Below are positions 1 through 8,486 of a DNA stretch of 64,000 nt, piece by piece (positions within the stretch are counted from its first letter, which is position 1; each line of letters begins with the position of its first letter). The notes beneath the pieces were generated by a model. That model was not told where the DNA came from and did no database searches. It worked only from the letters and a program-made list of their open reading frames with translations. A program made the translations under genes and the position numbers. The DNA comes from Methylobacterium sp. R2-1 (GTDB taxonomy: Bacteria > Pseudomonadota > Alphaproteobacteria > Rhizobiales > Beijerinckiaceae): assembly GCF_014191355.1 (NCBI RefSeq), contig NZ_JACHWM010000011.1, positions 1 to 64,000 on the forward strand, given 5' to 3'.

Positions 1-810
1 GTGGATCAGGTCGTAGAGACCGGCGAGGCCGGAGCGGACCGCGCCGCCTGTCGCCTGGACTCCGGAACGAAGAAGCCCGCCGGTGGGGGCGGGCTGCGGG
101 GCAGGCGAGGGCGCGGCGGTCATCGGCGCCAGCGGGTCCGGCGCCGGCTCGCCCATGCCGGGCGACCACGGCGTGTCCTTGATCTTCGACCACTTGGCGA
201 AGGCCGCCGCGAGCTTCTTGTCGTACCCGTGCTTCGCGTTTTGCGCGCCATTGTAGCCCTTTGCGAAGCCGCCCCAATCGTGCCGGCGCAGCTCGTCGTC
301 GAGGCCGTTGGTGACGATGAAGCGGACCATGGCCGCCAGGTGCTCGGCCTCGCCGCCATTGCAGAAGGCCAGCACCATCGCCTGCGGGGTCGCGTAGCCG
401 GCCGCCTTGAAGTTCTCGCCCAGGATCTGACCGAGGCCCCAGGAGCAGGCCTTCAGGGCTGCGGTCTCGTCGATGGCCAGAGCCTGCGCGAGGCGCGGAT
501 AGCTGTCGCTCGGATAGGCGCCGGGCTTCCACGCGGCATAGGCGAGGCCGAGCGAGGCAGCGCGGGAGCGGGCAGCGCCCGAGAGGTTGCGCCAGAAGAC
601 GTGCGGCTCGAACAGCATCTTCGGCCGCTTGAGCCGGTCGAAGCCGCCGCCCGAGGCCTCCACCTCCATCACGGTGTGGATCTCGTCCTCACCGACGCCG
701 ATGGTGTGGCCGACGCGGGGGAGGTCGTAATCGGTCAGCCGAGCGGCGGCACAGACGAAGCCGGCAGCGCGCAGGCGCGCGAACGCGCCCGCGTCGGGGG
801 ACGAGGTCAT
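1..810 (-). CDS. N-acetylmuramidase-type phage endolysin (3' end outside window)
   Basis: Reading leftward from an ATG at 810, the frame stays open to base 1, so the C-terminus lies outside the window. The first 200 or so residues look like the N-acetylmuramidase (DUF3380) fold of phage lysins: an early acidic stretch (GVGEDEIHTVMEVEASGGGF) containing the likely catalytic Glu, then FEPHVFWR, and later ALKACSWGLGQILGENF and YNG motifs. A Pro/Ala-rich linker follows from about residue 220. Such enzymes cut the MurNAc-GlcNAc backbone of peptidoglycan during phage lysis. It sits at the lysis end of a prophage tail module, with an RlpA-like gene just upstream. No signal peptide or signal-anchor is seen, so release would need a holin, and none is recognised nearby. 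Confidence 0.8.
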   Translation of the reverse strand, partial: MTSSPDAGAFARLRAAGFVCAAARLTDYDLPRVGHTIGVGEDEIHTVMEVEASGGGFDRLKRPKMLFEPHVFWRNLSGAARSRAASLGLAYAAWKPGAYPSDSYPRLAQALAIDETAALKACSWGLGQILGENFKAAGYATPQAMVLAFCNGGEAEHLAAMVRFIVTNGLDDELRRHDWGGFAKGYNGAQNAKHGYDKKLAAAFAKWSKIKDTPWSPGMGEPAPDPLAPMTAAPSPAPQPAPTGGLLRSGVQATGGAVRSGLAGLYDLIH

Positions 811-953
811 AGTCGGCTCCGGGTTGTGGGGTGGACGAGTTCTTGACCGGGCTTTGATCCGACGCCCCTGAAAAGGGCCGAAAGCTCGCCGGACCAGAGG
901 CTTAGCGGGTGGACTAGATTTGACCCGGTTTTGACCGATTAGGCCGGCGAGGA

Positions 954-1310
954 TCAGAGGCGGGAGACGCGCACCCGGGCGAGCCCGCGATGCGTGATGC
1001 CGAGGGCGCGGGCCGCCCCGAACGAGAGATCGATCAGCCGGCCCAGACGCGGGTGCGGGCCGCGATCGTTGACCCGCACATCGACGTGGCGGCCGGTGGC
1101 GAGATCGGTGACACGCACCGGAGTGCCGAGGGGCAGGGTCCAGTGCGCGGCGCCGAGCGCCTCCGGAACGAACGGCTTGCCGTCCGCGCGCCGGGAGCCG
1201 GACTCGTGTCCGTAGAAGGACGCGGTGCCGGTCCAGTTGGCGCGGGCGGGCGTCACGCCGAGCACGAGGCAAGCGAGAGCGGCCCGCACCGCGAGGCGTT
1301 GCAGGAGCAT
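954..1310 (-). CDS. RlpA-like double-psi beta-barrel protein, secreted
   Basis: A 118-residue protein with an N-terminal signal peptide (hydrophobic residues about 5-22, ending near ARA), followed by a compact double-psi beta-barrel of the RlpA/expansin type. The family signatures [17 protein letters not shown] and [19 protein letters not shown] are visible, including the conserved Asp of NDRGP. It lacks the SPOR domain of full RlpA, so septal targeting is not expected. RlpA homologues are lytic transglycosylases acting on denuded glycan; activity here is inferred from the fold only. It lies between the muramidase and the Hint gene and could be either a phage accessory lysin or a host gene at the element edge. 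Confidence 0.8.
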   Translation of the reverse strand: MLLQRLAVRAALACLVLGVTPARANWTGTASFYGHESGSRRADGKPFVPEALGAAHWTLPLGTPVRVTDLATGRHVDVRVNDRGPHPRLGRLIDLSFGAARALGITHRGLARVRVSRL

Positions 1311-1482
1311 GGTGGGTCCGATTGTTCGATGGTCGACCGCCGCGGGCTGCGGCGTTCAGCTATTCGCCCGACGCTCTCCCAACCAACCCAAGATAGGTGA
1401 GTGTGGCTTTTCGGGCATCGACTCCAGCAACCTCAGCGTGCCCTCTTTGGATTGAGAGCCGAATGGTGGGGCGAGGGCGACG

Positions 1483-2508
1483 ATGGCGACGCAGGAAGTC
1501 GATTTTTCGATTTCAGACCGCGTAACACAGGCACCTATTGCGCAAGGTACGCTGTCGATAGATCCAAGCACCAATCAGGTTTTGGGTATCACCGGCACCG
1601 TAGGATCCCAAACCATTTCCGGGCTATCCACCTTCAACGGCGCAACGAATACGGTATACCGCCAGAATATTACCACTCAATTAGGTGGGGTCGTCTATCG
1701 GTATGAAGTCGTCAGCATTGGCTTCGAGGCTGGCGGCACCAGCTACTATGTGCAAGGCCCGACCCCAACTTTCCCCCTCCCGCCAACTGGCCCCTCCCGT
1801 CTCGTGACAAGCGATGGCACCGACGTGGCGGTGAACGCCAGCACTGAGTCGCAATTTCAACCCATCTGCTTCGTTACGGGAGCACGCATTCGGACATCTC
1901 GTGGCGAGGTTGCCGTCGAGGATCTCCAGGTCGGCGACGTCGCGGTGACCGCCTCCGGCACCTTGCGTCCCATCACCTGGATCGGCCACCGCGAGATGAC
2001 CGCCGCCGGTGCGGCTCTCCCCTTCCACCAGCAGCCGGTGCGTGTCCGCGCCGGTGCCTTCCGCCAGGGTGTGCCGGCTCGCGACCTCAGCCTCTCGCCC
2101 GGCCACCCGGTGCTGATCGGCGCGGAGGCCGACGGCGAGGGCGGCATGCTCGTACCCGTGATGTGCCTGATCAACGGCACCACGATCGCCCGGATGCCGG
2201 TCGAGACCGTCACCTACTGGCACGTCGAACTCGATGCCCACGACATCCTGCTGGCCGAAGGTCTGCCGGCCGAGAGCTACATCGACGGCGGCGACCGTGC
2301 CTTCTTTGTCGAAGGCTCCGACCATGCCCTGCACAACCCGGACTTCGTGCCCGCGGGCTGGAACGGCCGCTGCCGGCCAGTCGCCGTGGACGGCCCGCTC
2401 GTCGAGGCCGAGCGGGCGCGGCTCGACGCCGTGTTCTCCGGGTCCTTGAGCGAGCAGTGCGAGTGGGAGCCGGCGAGACTTTGGTGCGAGCCTGTCAGCA
2501 TCGCGTGA
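1483..2508 (+). CDS. Hint-domain (Hedgehog/intein fold) protein
   Basis: A 341-residue protein. Residues 1-125 are a Thr/Ser-rich domain without recognisable relatives. From Cys129 (ICFVTGARIRTSRGEVAV) to about residue 300 it carries a Hint_2-type domain: the N-terminal Cys, VEDLQVGD, an SPGHPVLIG block with the conserved His, and TYWHVELDAHDILLAEGLPAESYID. Proteins of this kind are common in alphaproteobacteria and resemble the self-cleaving domain of Hedgehog proteins; true protein splicing is unlikely because little follows the domain. It is the only plus-strand gene in the tail region, and its 3' end overlaps the convergent tail-fibre-like gene by 14 bp. The N-terminal half is visibly less GC-rich than the Hint half. 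The start has a GAGGGCGAC stretch just upstream. Confidence 0.8.
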   Translation: MATQEVDFSISDRVTQAPIAQGTLSIDPSTNQVLGITGTVGSQTISGLSTFNGATNTVYRQNITTQLGGVVYRYEVVSIGFEAGGTSYYVQGPTPTFPLPPTGPSRLVTSDGTDVAVNASTESQFQPICFVTGARIRTSRGEVAVEDLQVGDVAVTASGTLRPITWIGHREMTAAGAALPFHQQPVRVRAGAFRQGVPARDLSLSPGHPVLIGAEADGEGGMLVPVMCLINGTTIARMPVETVTYWHVELDAHDILLAEGLPAESYIDGGDRAFFVEGSDHALHNPDFVPAGWNGRCRPVAVDGPLVEAERARLDAVFSGSLSEQCEWEPARLWCEPVSIA

Positions 2509-4084
2509 CGATCCCGCCAACGACCTGAAACTGCTGCGTGGGCGGGCCGTTGCACGACACACCGGCAACACCGCTCGCAGCATAGCTTCCCGTCGCGATG
2601 GTGCCGAGTGCTTCAAGCGAGCCGTTAAGGCGCATGTTCCCCGAGCCATCAATGCGGGCGACGGAGGCACTCTGATCATTTCCGGGATGAAGCATCCAAG
2701 CGTTCAGCCCGCCACTGTAACTCATGCACATCAGCGCGCCGTTATAGCAGACCTGCTGACCCGGCTTGAAGAATGCTGCGTAGGGCATTGCGTCTTGCGA
2801 GAAGTCTAGTCCGACACGGTGATTGCCTGTGGCCTTGATCAAGGTGTGGGCGGAATTGTTCATAAAGAAATCGACATCTTGGTTGTAAGTCCCGCCCGGA
2901 CCGTCCTGAAAGAACAGGCCATAGTGCGCCATGGCCCCGCGTCCGCTCCATGCACCGGGAGTCGCGTTCGTGCCGATCGCACGATCCGCTTGGCAGGTGG
3001 GACCATCCGTGCACGTCACCCTGTAGCGCTGGCCTGCATAGTCGATGAAAGCAATCTTGTGGTCGAAACGGCCCTTCCCTTGATTGTCGGAAACATACGT
3101 GAACGTTGATCCCGATGTCGTAAGCGTCCCATCATAATGATAGGTCTCGGGGTTGCCGAAGTAGTGCACAGCTAGGTTGGGATATGGGTTGATCCCGCCG
3201 TAAAACACCCAGGCCGAGATACAGTTGAAGTTTTGCCCGGGCGGACCGGTTGGGCCAACGACGCATTCGCCGTTGAAATTGCTATGATCCAACTCGATGC
3301 CGTAGGTCTGAACCCCCTTGCTCCCAGGACCGATAACGGTGTCGATATTTAGGCCCCACATCGTCGCAGGCTGTTCGCCGTTCGGGCCCGGACGCTGGTG
3401 CATGGACATCAACTGTCCCGTCGTGTTCGGGCTGAACTCGTCGGACGGATGCGCCGCAGAATAGGCGCCACCCACCACATCTACGTTGATGAATGAGCCG
3501 CTGACCTGACCGGGGCTGGCCCCGTCCGCCTTTGCATTGATCAGATGATACGTGCCACCGCGGATGAACGGAGTCCCTGCTTCAGGGTCAGGCGGGTATC
3601 TGCCGTTCGAGGACGTGGTTCCGCGGGTAGCATGGACGGGGATCGCAGAGGATGCGGTGGCGGCGAAGACGCCAAGGCAGCTTGGAACCCACGTCGCGGT
3701 CCCGTCTCCTGTCCAGCTTCCACTCGTCGACAAGCAGGCAACGGGGTCCGTCTGTCTCGACAGTCCGGTGAAGATCGGGTTGTCCCGCATGGCGCGGTCC
3801 GCCAGAAGTCGCGATAGCGTACCCGAGGCGGCCGACGTGGTCGGCGTGACGTTGATGCCGGAGCCCTCGCCCTTCCAGCGGATCGTTTTGGCGGTGCCGT
3901 CAACGCAGCCGACCGAGACCATCGTCTTGCCGGTCCGCTCCCGCACCGCGAGGTCCGGGCACGCGCCGCTGTTCTGGAGGCCGAGTTCGGGCAGCGTGAA
4001 GGTCTGGGCCGACGCAGGCGGGACGTACGGACCGAGGACGGCGATTGCCAGCGCCGCCAAGGCGAGTCGCATGGAGCTGATCAT
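2495..4084 (-). CDS. Secreted tail-fibre-like protein of the prophage
   Basis: The chosen ATG at 4084 has a GAAGG about 7 nt upstream and begins a clear signal peptide (MISSMRLALAALAIAVLG, cleavage near ASAQ). The mature part, about 500 residues, is rich in Gly, Thr, Asn and aromatic residues, as in phage tail fibres and adhesins, and contains several Cys. The last 25 residues (GVSCNGPPTQQFQVVGGIV then TRC) resemble the GVxCxGxPTxxF...NGIVTHC ending I know from alphaproteobacterial phage tail proteins. No enzymatic motif is recognised. It lies 11 bp after the small phage gene at 4096-4455 and shares the minus-strand direction of the tail module. A signal peptide on a tail protein is odd and may indicate a surface adhesin derived from a phage gene. 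Confidence 0.65.
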   Translation of the reverse strand: MISSMRLALAALAIAVLGPYVPPASAQTFTLPELGLQNSGACPDLAVRERTGKTMVSVGCVDGTAKTIRWKGEGSGINVTPTTSAASGTLSRLLADRAMRDNPIFTGLSRQTDPVACLSTSGSWTGDGTATWVPSCLGVFAATASSAIPVHATRGTTSSNGRYPPDPEAGTPFIRGGTYHLINAKADGASPGQVSGSFINVDVVGGAYSAAHPSDEFSPNTTGQLMSMHQRPGPNGEQPATMWGLNIDTVIGPGSKGVQTYGIELDHSNFNGECVVGPTGPPGQNFNCISAWVFYGGINPYPNLAVHYFGNPETYHYDGTLTTSGSTFTYVSDNQGKGRFDHKIAFIDYAGQRYRVTCTDGPTCQADRAIGTNATPGAWSGRGAMAHYGLFFQDGPGGTYNQDVDFFMNNSAHTLIKATGNHRVGLDFSQDAMPYAAFFKPGQQVCYNGALMCMSYSGGLNAWMLHPGNDQSASVARIDGSGNMRLNGSLEALGTIATGSYAASGVAGVSCNGPPTQQFQVVGGIVTRC

Positions 4085-4095
4085 GTGAAAAGCCT

Positions 4096-4455
4096 TCACT
4101 TCGGCTGGAGTGCGGCAGAGAGGAGCAGGTCGGACACCTGCACGAGGCTCAAGTTCAGCGTCTCCTTCACGAAGGTGAGGAGCGCGCAATCCGGGGTGAC
4201 GAACGCGGTCGTGCGATACGCCCGGTTGACAGCGTTGCCCGGATCGGAGGGCACTGCATCCTGGAGGGTCGCGGTCGCGCCTGGGCGTATCGCCTCGAGG
4301 GCCGCGAAGAATTGGTTTGCCGTGACCTGTCCGTCGCCGGAGCCGTTCCCGACCACATCAAGGGTCACTGCTGTGCCTTGCCGTCCGACCCGCACCGTCG
4401 CAGAGGGCGACCGCACATCGATCGGGAATGTCGGGCGGATCGGATAGCTCGGCAT
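4096..4455 (-). CDS. Small phage tail-region protein, unknown function
   Basis: A 119-residue protein, not recognised as a named family. It begins PSYPIRPTFPIDVRSPSATV, has one central acidic/Gly stretch (VVGNGSGDGQVTANQFF) that could bind a metal or form a turn, and ends in an amphipathic helix. There is no signal peptide or membrane segment. It sits 12 bp after the end of the shifted-frame tail segment at 4468 and 11 bp before the tail-fibre-like gene, so it belongs to the same minus-strand transcript. Its position between tail genes suggests a tail accessory or chaperone role, but this is inference from position alone. Confidence 0.6.
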   Translation of the reverse strand: MPSYPIRPTFPIDVRSPSATVRVGRQGTAVTLDVVGNGSGDGQVTANQFFAALEAIRPGATATLQDAVPSDPGNAVNRAYRTTAFVTPDCALLTFVKETLNLSLVQVSDLLLSAALQPK

Positions 4456-4467
4456 GGCGGGGTCTCC

Positions 4468-5881
4468 TCAGGCGAATTCGACCGGCTCGGAGAAAACCTG
4501 CTCCGTCTCCGGGCCGATGGTGACGAAGACCCGCACGTCGTAGAGGCCGGGCGGGACGTCGAGCAGCGAGCCGACCGGAAAGACAGCCTCGACCAGGCCG
4601 GGATTGGAGACGACCAGCGACCGTCGCGACACGGCCCGCGCCGGAGTTCTCCAGCGCGCGGAAGAACTGCCCGCGGGTCGGAGCGTAGAACTTCGCGGCC
4701 GTGATCGCCGCATCCCGGAGCGCAACGGACCCAAAGGCAGGCTGGAACACGACAGCATCAATGGCGACGTACTGAGCCGTCGATGCTTCGGACAGGACGA
4801 ACCCTAATCGAACATAGGCGCACGTTGTCGGAGGAGTGACCGGCAGGCCGACCTCGGTCCACCCTGCGCTGACGGGACCGTTGTTCAACCGAGTATCGAC
4901 GGAGAGCAGCGCGTCCGTCTTGTCGTAGTAGCGAGCCTGAACACTGAAGCCGGACGTGGTCGTGCCAGCCATCGGCGCCACGAAGAACGTGAGCCCGTGC
5001 GCGATCGCCGGAGTGACATCCATGCGCGGCCCCAGAGCCGCGACCGCGCTGCTTGTGGTTGCCGTCGCCTTGCTGAGCAGGAGCGACGTCTTTCCGGCAT
5101 ACGCGGCGGCCATGTAGGCCGAGACCCCGCTGCCGGCACCAACCGCATTCAGCAGCGTCCAGCCGGCCGGTACGCCGCCCGCGACTTCCTCCATGTCCCC
5201 GTTGGGGCAGAGGTTCGCGGCCATGGATCCAATGTCGAGCTTCGACGGGCGAACCTTATTGTTTGCATCCTCGACCACGCGGAGCCCGCCCTGCAGGTCC
5301 TTCTCGTAGCCGTAGGGCGCCTTGCCCCCGGCGAACCCGCCCTTGCCAGCCTTGACCACCCGGCCGCCGGCCGTCCGGTCCCGGATCACGAACCGCTCGT
5401 TCTCCGCCATGCCGGCGAAGATCGCGAAGAAGGTCCGGCCCATCGGGTTGGACGTGTCGATCACCGATTCCGTGACCGACCGGAAGGCGACCTCGTGTTG
5501 CTCGGCCAGATCCGAGACCGTCGTCATCGCGTGGCGGATGTCTCGGGACAACCTGTCGATCTTGGCGACGAGGAGCACGTCGAGCGCGCCGGCCTCCGCG
5601 AGGGCGACCACCCGGCCGAACGCGGGGCGTTCAGCCGGTTTCGTCGCGCCGGAGACGCCGGCGTCGGTCAGGACCTCGACGAGCTCGTAACCCTGGCTCT
5701 CGGCGAAGGCGCGAACCGCCTTTTCCTGCGTGTCGAGCCCGTGGCCGGTGGCGGCCTGCTCTTCCGTCGAGACCCGGAGGTATCCGACAGCCCGCGGCGC
5801 CCGTGCCGCCTTGGCCTCCTGTAGGACTTTCGTCCGGGCTCGCAGGCGGCCCAAGCGCTTTGAGCCGGTGACCACTTGCAA
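4468..5881 (-). pseudogene. Serine recombinase N-terminus fused to a phage tail protein, frameshifted near the 3' end
   Basis: From a TTG near 5881 (or GTG at 5875) the frame reads a resolvase catalytic domain: YLRVSTEEQ (nucleophile Ser38), DAGVSGATKPAERP, KIDRLSRDIRH, then GGRVVKAGKGGFAGGKAPYGY, the start of the large-serine-recombinase domain. After GLRVVEDA it abruptly becomes a tail/carbohydrate-binding-like sequence (NKVRPSKLDIGSMAANLCPN) with a beta-rich, Gly/Thr-rich body. Around base 4655 the coding signal moves to another frame, which ends at 4468 with SLVVSNPGLVEAVFPVG...EPVEFA. The recombinase lacks most of its DNA-binding domain and is probably inactive. I read this as a deletion junction joining two genes plus a later indel or second junction; a functional fusion cannot be excluded. 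Confidence 0.7.
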
Positions 5882-5961
5882 GCCTATGATTTTGCTGCGC
5901 TTTTCGGCCTAATTCGACCAGAAGACAGGCTCATTTCCAAGATCTCAGGAGAACTTGGAAA

Positions 5962-6243
5962 TCACCGTCCTGCGACTGCCCGGCGAGCACGATTGCGATG
6001 CTGGACAACCGCCCGCGTGCCAGCGATCGAACCGGCCGGGAACACCGTCGCGCAGGGCTTCCGCGCCAGATCGCGCGGCGGCTCGGCTCCGGTCAGGTCG
6101 CGGTAGAGACGGCGCAGACCGATGCGAAGCTCGCCGATCTCGCCGAGGAACGTCTCGACGGTGTGCCGATGCCCCGGCACGCGGAGACGATCGGCCATGC
6201 AAGCGAGGTCGTGGACCCGCTCTGCTGTCTCGCGGTCCGTCAT
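5962..6243 (-). CDS. Small hypothetical protein
   Basis: A 93-residue frame starting MTDRETAERVHDLACMADRL. Its first 60 residues form a plausible helical, charge-balanced protein (LGEIGELRIGLRRLYRDLTG). The C-terminal 30 residues are Arg/Ala-rich and less convincing. An ATG 48 nt further upstream is possible, but neither start has a strong ribosome-binding site. It lies alone between the recombinase chimera and the HExxH gene on the same strand. No family is recognised. It may be an accessory regulator gene, or a non-coding frame in a high-GC region. Confidence 0.35.
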   Translation of the reverse strand: MTDRETAERVHDLACMADRLRVPGHRHTVETFLGEIGELRIGLRRLYRDLTGAEPPRDLARKPCATVFPAGSIAGTRAVVQHRNRARRAVAGR

Positions 6244-6559
6244 CGTGGGCCGATCATCGCAGAGAAGCTCTCGTTCGTCCCGCACAGGCAACGCCGTGGC
6301 TGTGGCTGTGGGTCGGTTCGAGGGCCGGAAGGGCGCCGAGGCTGAGCCTCAAGGCTGTCGGCGGAAGGACGGCACAGAGGCTGGCACATCAACGAGACAG
6401 AAGCTGCTCGATGAAGAGACGGCTTGCGAGGCCATCCACGTCCTTCCGCCCCGGATCTATAGCAGGAGAAAGGTTGATGAAACGACAACGCCCGGCGGCG
6501 GTGAGGCCCCGGGCGCGCGTCTCGCGACACTGATCAGATGCAGGGTTTTGCCCGACGGG
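6244..6559. other. Gap without a supported gene
   Basis: About 316 bases between the small gene at 5962-6243 and the HExxH gene. Open frames on both strands here are Arg- and Pro-rich and look like composition artefacts. I see no tRNA, strong hairpin or clear promoter. Confidence 0.4.
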
Positions 6560-7159
6560 TCAAGCGGGGGCCGCTATCGCAGCGTCGCGCATCTGAACGC
6601 GCTCAGACAGTGCTTCGGCCAACCTTGACGAAACCCCAGGACACCACCTTTGAATAAAAGCTGGCGTCATGCCGTTGAACGAAATTGACTTTCGGCGTAG
6701 GCGGCGGATCGCGTCCGGATGGATCGCTGAAATCTGTCTATATAAGTCTAGAGCCTCCCGATATTTATCCGAAAGCCCCGCCTCACATCGTTGTAGATAG
6801 TCCCCGGAGCTGACAAAATAGGGATCCAACGATAGCGCAACCGCCGCCCCCTCCTCGATCATTCTGGCACCATCCAAGTCCGGGCTTAAGCAATGCACAA
6901 CTTCGTGGGCAATCTGATAGGTTGATCTCATCTGATCTCCTATCGCGTTTGTGTTCAATTCAATTCCAATAAAGCGTTTGTCCTTGCCAATCGGATATCT
7001 CGTCTGTGGACCGTCCTCATCGAAGGTGAAGCCGGCGAATGACCAATTCGTGTCTCGCCGGCCATAGACCTCTTCGGCCCTAATCATGCATCTGCTAAAG
7101 CTCTGAGTTACGAAGTGAAAATACCAAACCTGAGACCCGAGCCAAGCACTTTGATCCAT
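6560..7159 (-). CDS. Putative zinc-metallopeptidase-like protein (HExxH), prophage cargo
   Basis: A 199-residue protein with no recognised family name. The visible signal is AHEVVHCLSP (HExxH at about residues 84-88), followed 13 residues later by MIEEGAAVALS, a spacing and Glu consistent with a gluzincin third ligand. Upstream it has an aromatic N-terminus (AWLGSQVWYFHFVTQSF) and a YGRRDTNWSF segment. There is no signal peptide, so a cytosolic enzyme is expected. Codon use and GC are lower than in the surrounding phage genes, which suggests recent acquisition. It stands alone, with about 50 bases separating its start from the end of the gene at 7213. Peptidase activity is inferred only from the motif; a toxin or defence role is possible but unproven. 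Confidence 0.65.
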   Translation of the reverse strand: MDQSAWLGSQVWYFHFVTQSFSRCMIRAEEVYGRRDTNWSFAGFTFDEDGPQTRYPIGKDKRFIGIELNTNAIGDQMRSTYQIAHEVVHCLSPDLDGARMIEEGAAVALSLDPYFVSSGDYLQRCEAGLSDKYREALDLYRQISAIHPDAIRRLRRKSISFNGMTPAFIQRWCPGVSSRLAEALSERVQMRDAAIAAPA

Positions 7160-7212
7160 CGCAACCCCCGTTCTTGCGCAAGATCTTAAGATAGGGGTTA
7201 TTTTGGTGACGG

Positions 7213-7887
7213 CTATGATTGCTCTCGCGTCCCCCGGATGTGCTGCCCTTCCGCCCCGGTCGCGGTGTGCTGTTGCTCCGTCAGGGACTCCAGCAGCCAG
7301 CGGAAGCGCTTCGCCACGTCCGTCGCGGCCCGCTCGCCCGATCCCTTGCCAGTGCGTGCGGCGTAGGCGGCGAAGGTCTGGCCCTCGGCGAGGATGGCGC
7401 GGAGGAAGTGGACGCCGACGCCGCCGATCGCCTTCTCAAGCAGTGCCGTGAACTTGCGGACCCGTTCGGCGTCGTCGATCGCGTAGATGATCGCCAACTC
7501 GTGCGCGATGGTCTGATCACGGGAGCCGCCGGCATTCCAGCCACCGGAGCCGAGACGGGCGCCCGAGCCGCGCTCGAAAACCGCCTGGATCATGCGGCCG
7601 ACCTCGAACTCGGCGCGCTCGATGCGCTTCGAGGCAAGCTCTTGCGCGAGCACGTCGACGCGGCGGTTGATCGCGACTTCGCGATAGGCGCCCGGCTCGA
7701 ATGGATCGGGCACGTTGGCGCGGCCGACGACGATTTCGCGGTCGCTGGCGAGGCGCGGGAGCGGACGACGCGAGGAGGCCGCGCGGCGGCTCTTCTTGCT
7801 GGCGGAGATCGAGATAGACGAAGCGGCGACGGACACGAGCCAGACCTCGGAAGGAGCGCGACCGGTCTGGGCGCTCGGTAAGATCAT
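7213..7887 (-). CDS. Phage hypothetical protein with possible C-terminal HTH
   Basis: Starting at the ATG at 7887 gives 224 residues; an ATG at 7986 would add 33 more. The N-terminus (about 40 residues) is Ser/Arg-rich. From PDPFEPGAYREVAINRRVDV onward the sequence is a well-formed helical protein: RIERAEFEVGRMIQAVFERG, a Gly-rich GARLGSGGWNAGGS loop, an IAHELAIIYAIDDAERVRKF helix, and a terminal segment (TFAAYAARTGKGSGERAATD then VAKRFRWLLESL) that resembles a helix-turn-helix. I have seen similar small proteins in rhizobial prophages and conserved alphaproteobacterial regions, but cannot name a family. A DNA-binding or late-regulator role is an inference. Confidence 0.6.
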   Translation of the reverse strand: MILPSAQTGRAPSEVWLVSVAASSISISASKKSRRAASSRRPLPRLASDREIVVGRANVPDPFEPGAYREVAINRRVDVLAQELASKRIERAEFEVGRMIQAVFERGSGARLGSGGWNAGGSRDQTIAHELAIIYAIDDAERVRKFTALLEKAIGGVGVHFLRAILAEGQTFAAYAARTGKGSGERAATDVAKRFRWLLESLTEQQHTATGAEGQHIRGTREQS

Positions 7888-8486
7888 GGGTCGATTGTCC
7901 GTTTCCTCACAGTCAAGAGGAATAATTGCAGCGCAGCGCTTCGCCCGTGAAGCCTCGTGATCGAAACTGACACGTATCAGTGGCATGTCCGCTGCGGGTG
8001 GAGGCTGTGTGAAAACGCATGAGTGGTAGATGGATTTCTCCTCAAAAAACCGCGGGCGGCACCGGGATAGGCGTGTTGGAGGCATCCGGACCATCACCCC
8101 GAATGCCGGATGCCTGCCACGCAGATGATTGTTCTACAATTTCGCAACGCTCCTGCGTTTTCACACAGACTCGGCGGTGAGCAGCGTTTGCAGGGCCGTC
8201 CAAAAACAGGCATTCCACTTCCTGCCATTTCGGTCATATAACGATCCTAACCTGCTGTTCCGAAGCGGATACTTCGAGCCGCAGAGGAAATGTCGTAGGT
8301 GGACACGAAGCAAGCGGCAGCAATCGTTGCCCTTGCGATCTCACGATTAGCCCCACCCATATGCCCCCACTTGATCTAGGCGGCTTGGGAATGCCGAATT
8401 CCGACACTTCGGACTTGATCTTTCAAGCTATATTGGCCGACGAATATATCTAGAACACAGAACCGAGCGAACTAGGGCGACCGGCA
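7888..8486. other. 600-base stretch without a supported gene
   Basis: The segment lies upstream of two divergent genes, the phage gene starting at 7887 and the membrane protein at 8487, so it should hold promoters for both. GC falls towards the right. Short frames (for example 8129-8350 plus) have no convincing ribosome-binding site or protein-like composition. AT-rich text around 8410-8455 (gctatattggcc, aatatatctaga) could contain a -10 box for the membrane gene. Confidence 0.4.

Noticed and set aside
1483..2508. The Hint gene as a true intein
   Set aside because: There is no C-extein, and the C-terminal His-Asn splice junction is not visible. It fits a stand-alone Hint_2 protein.
8129..8350. 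A 73-codon plus-strand open frame
   Set aside because: It has no ribosome-binding site or domain, and its composition is not protein-like. It is left as spacer.
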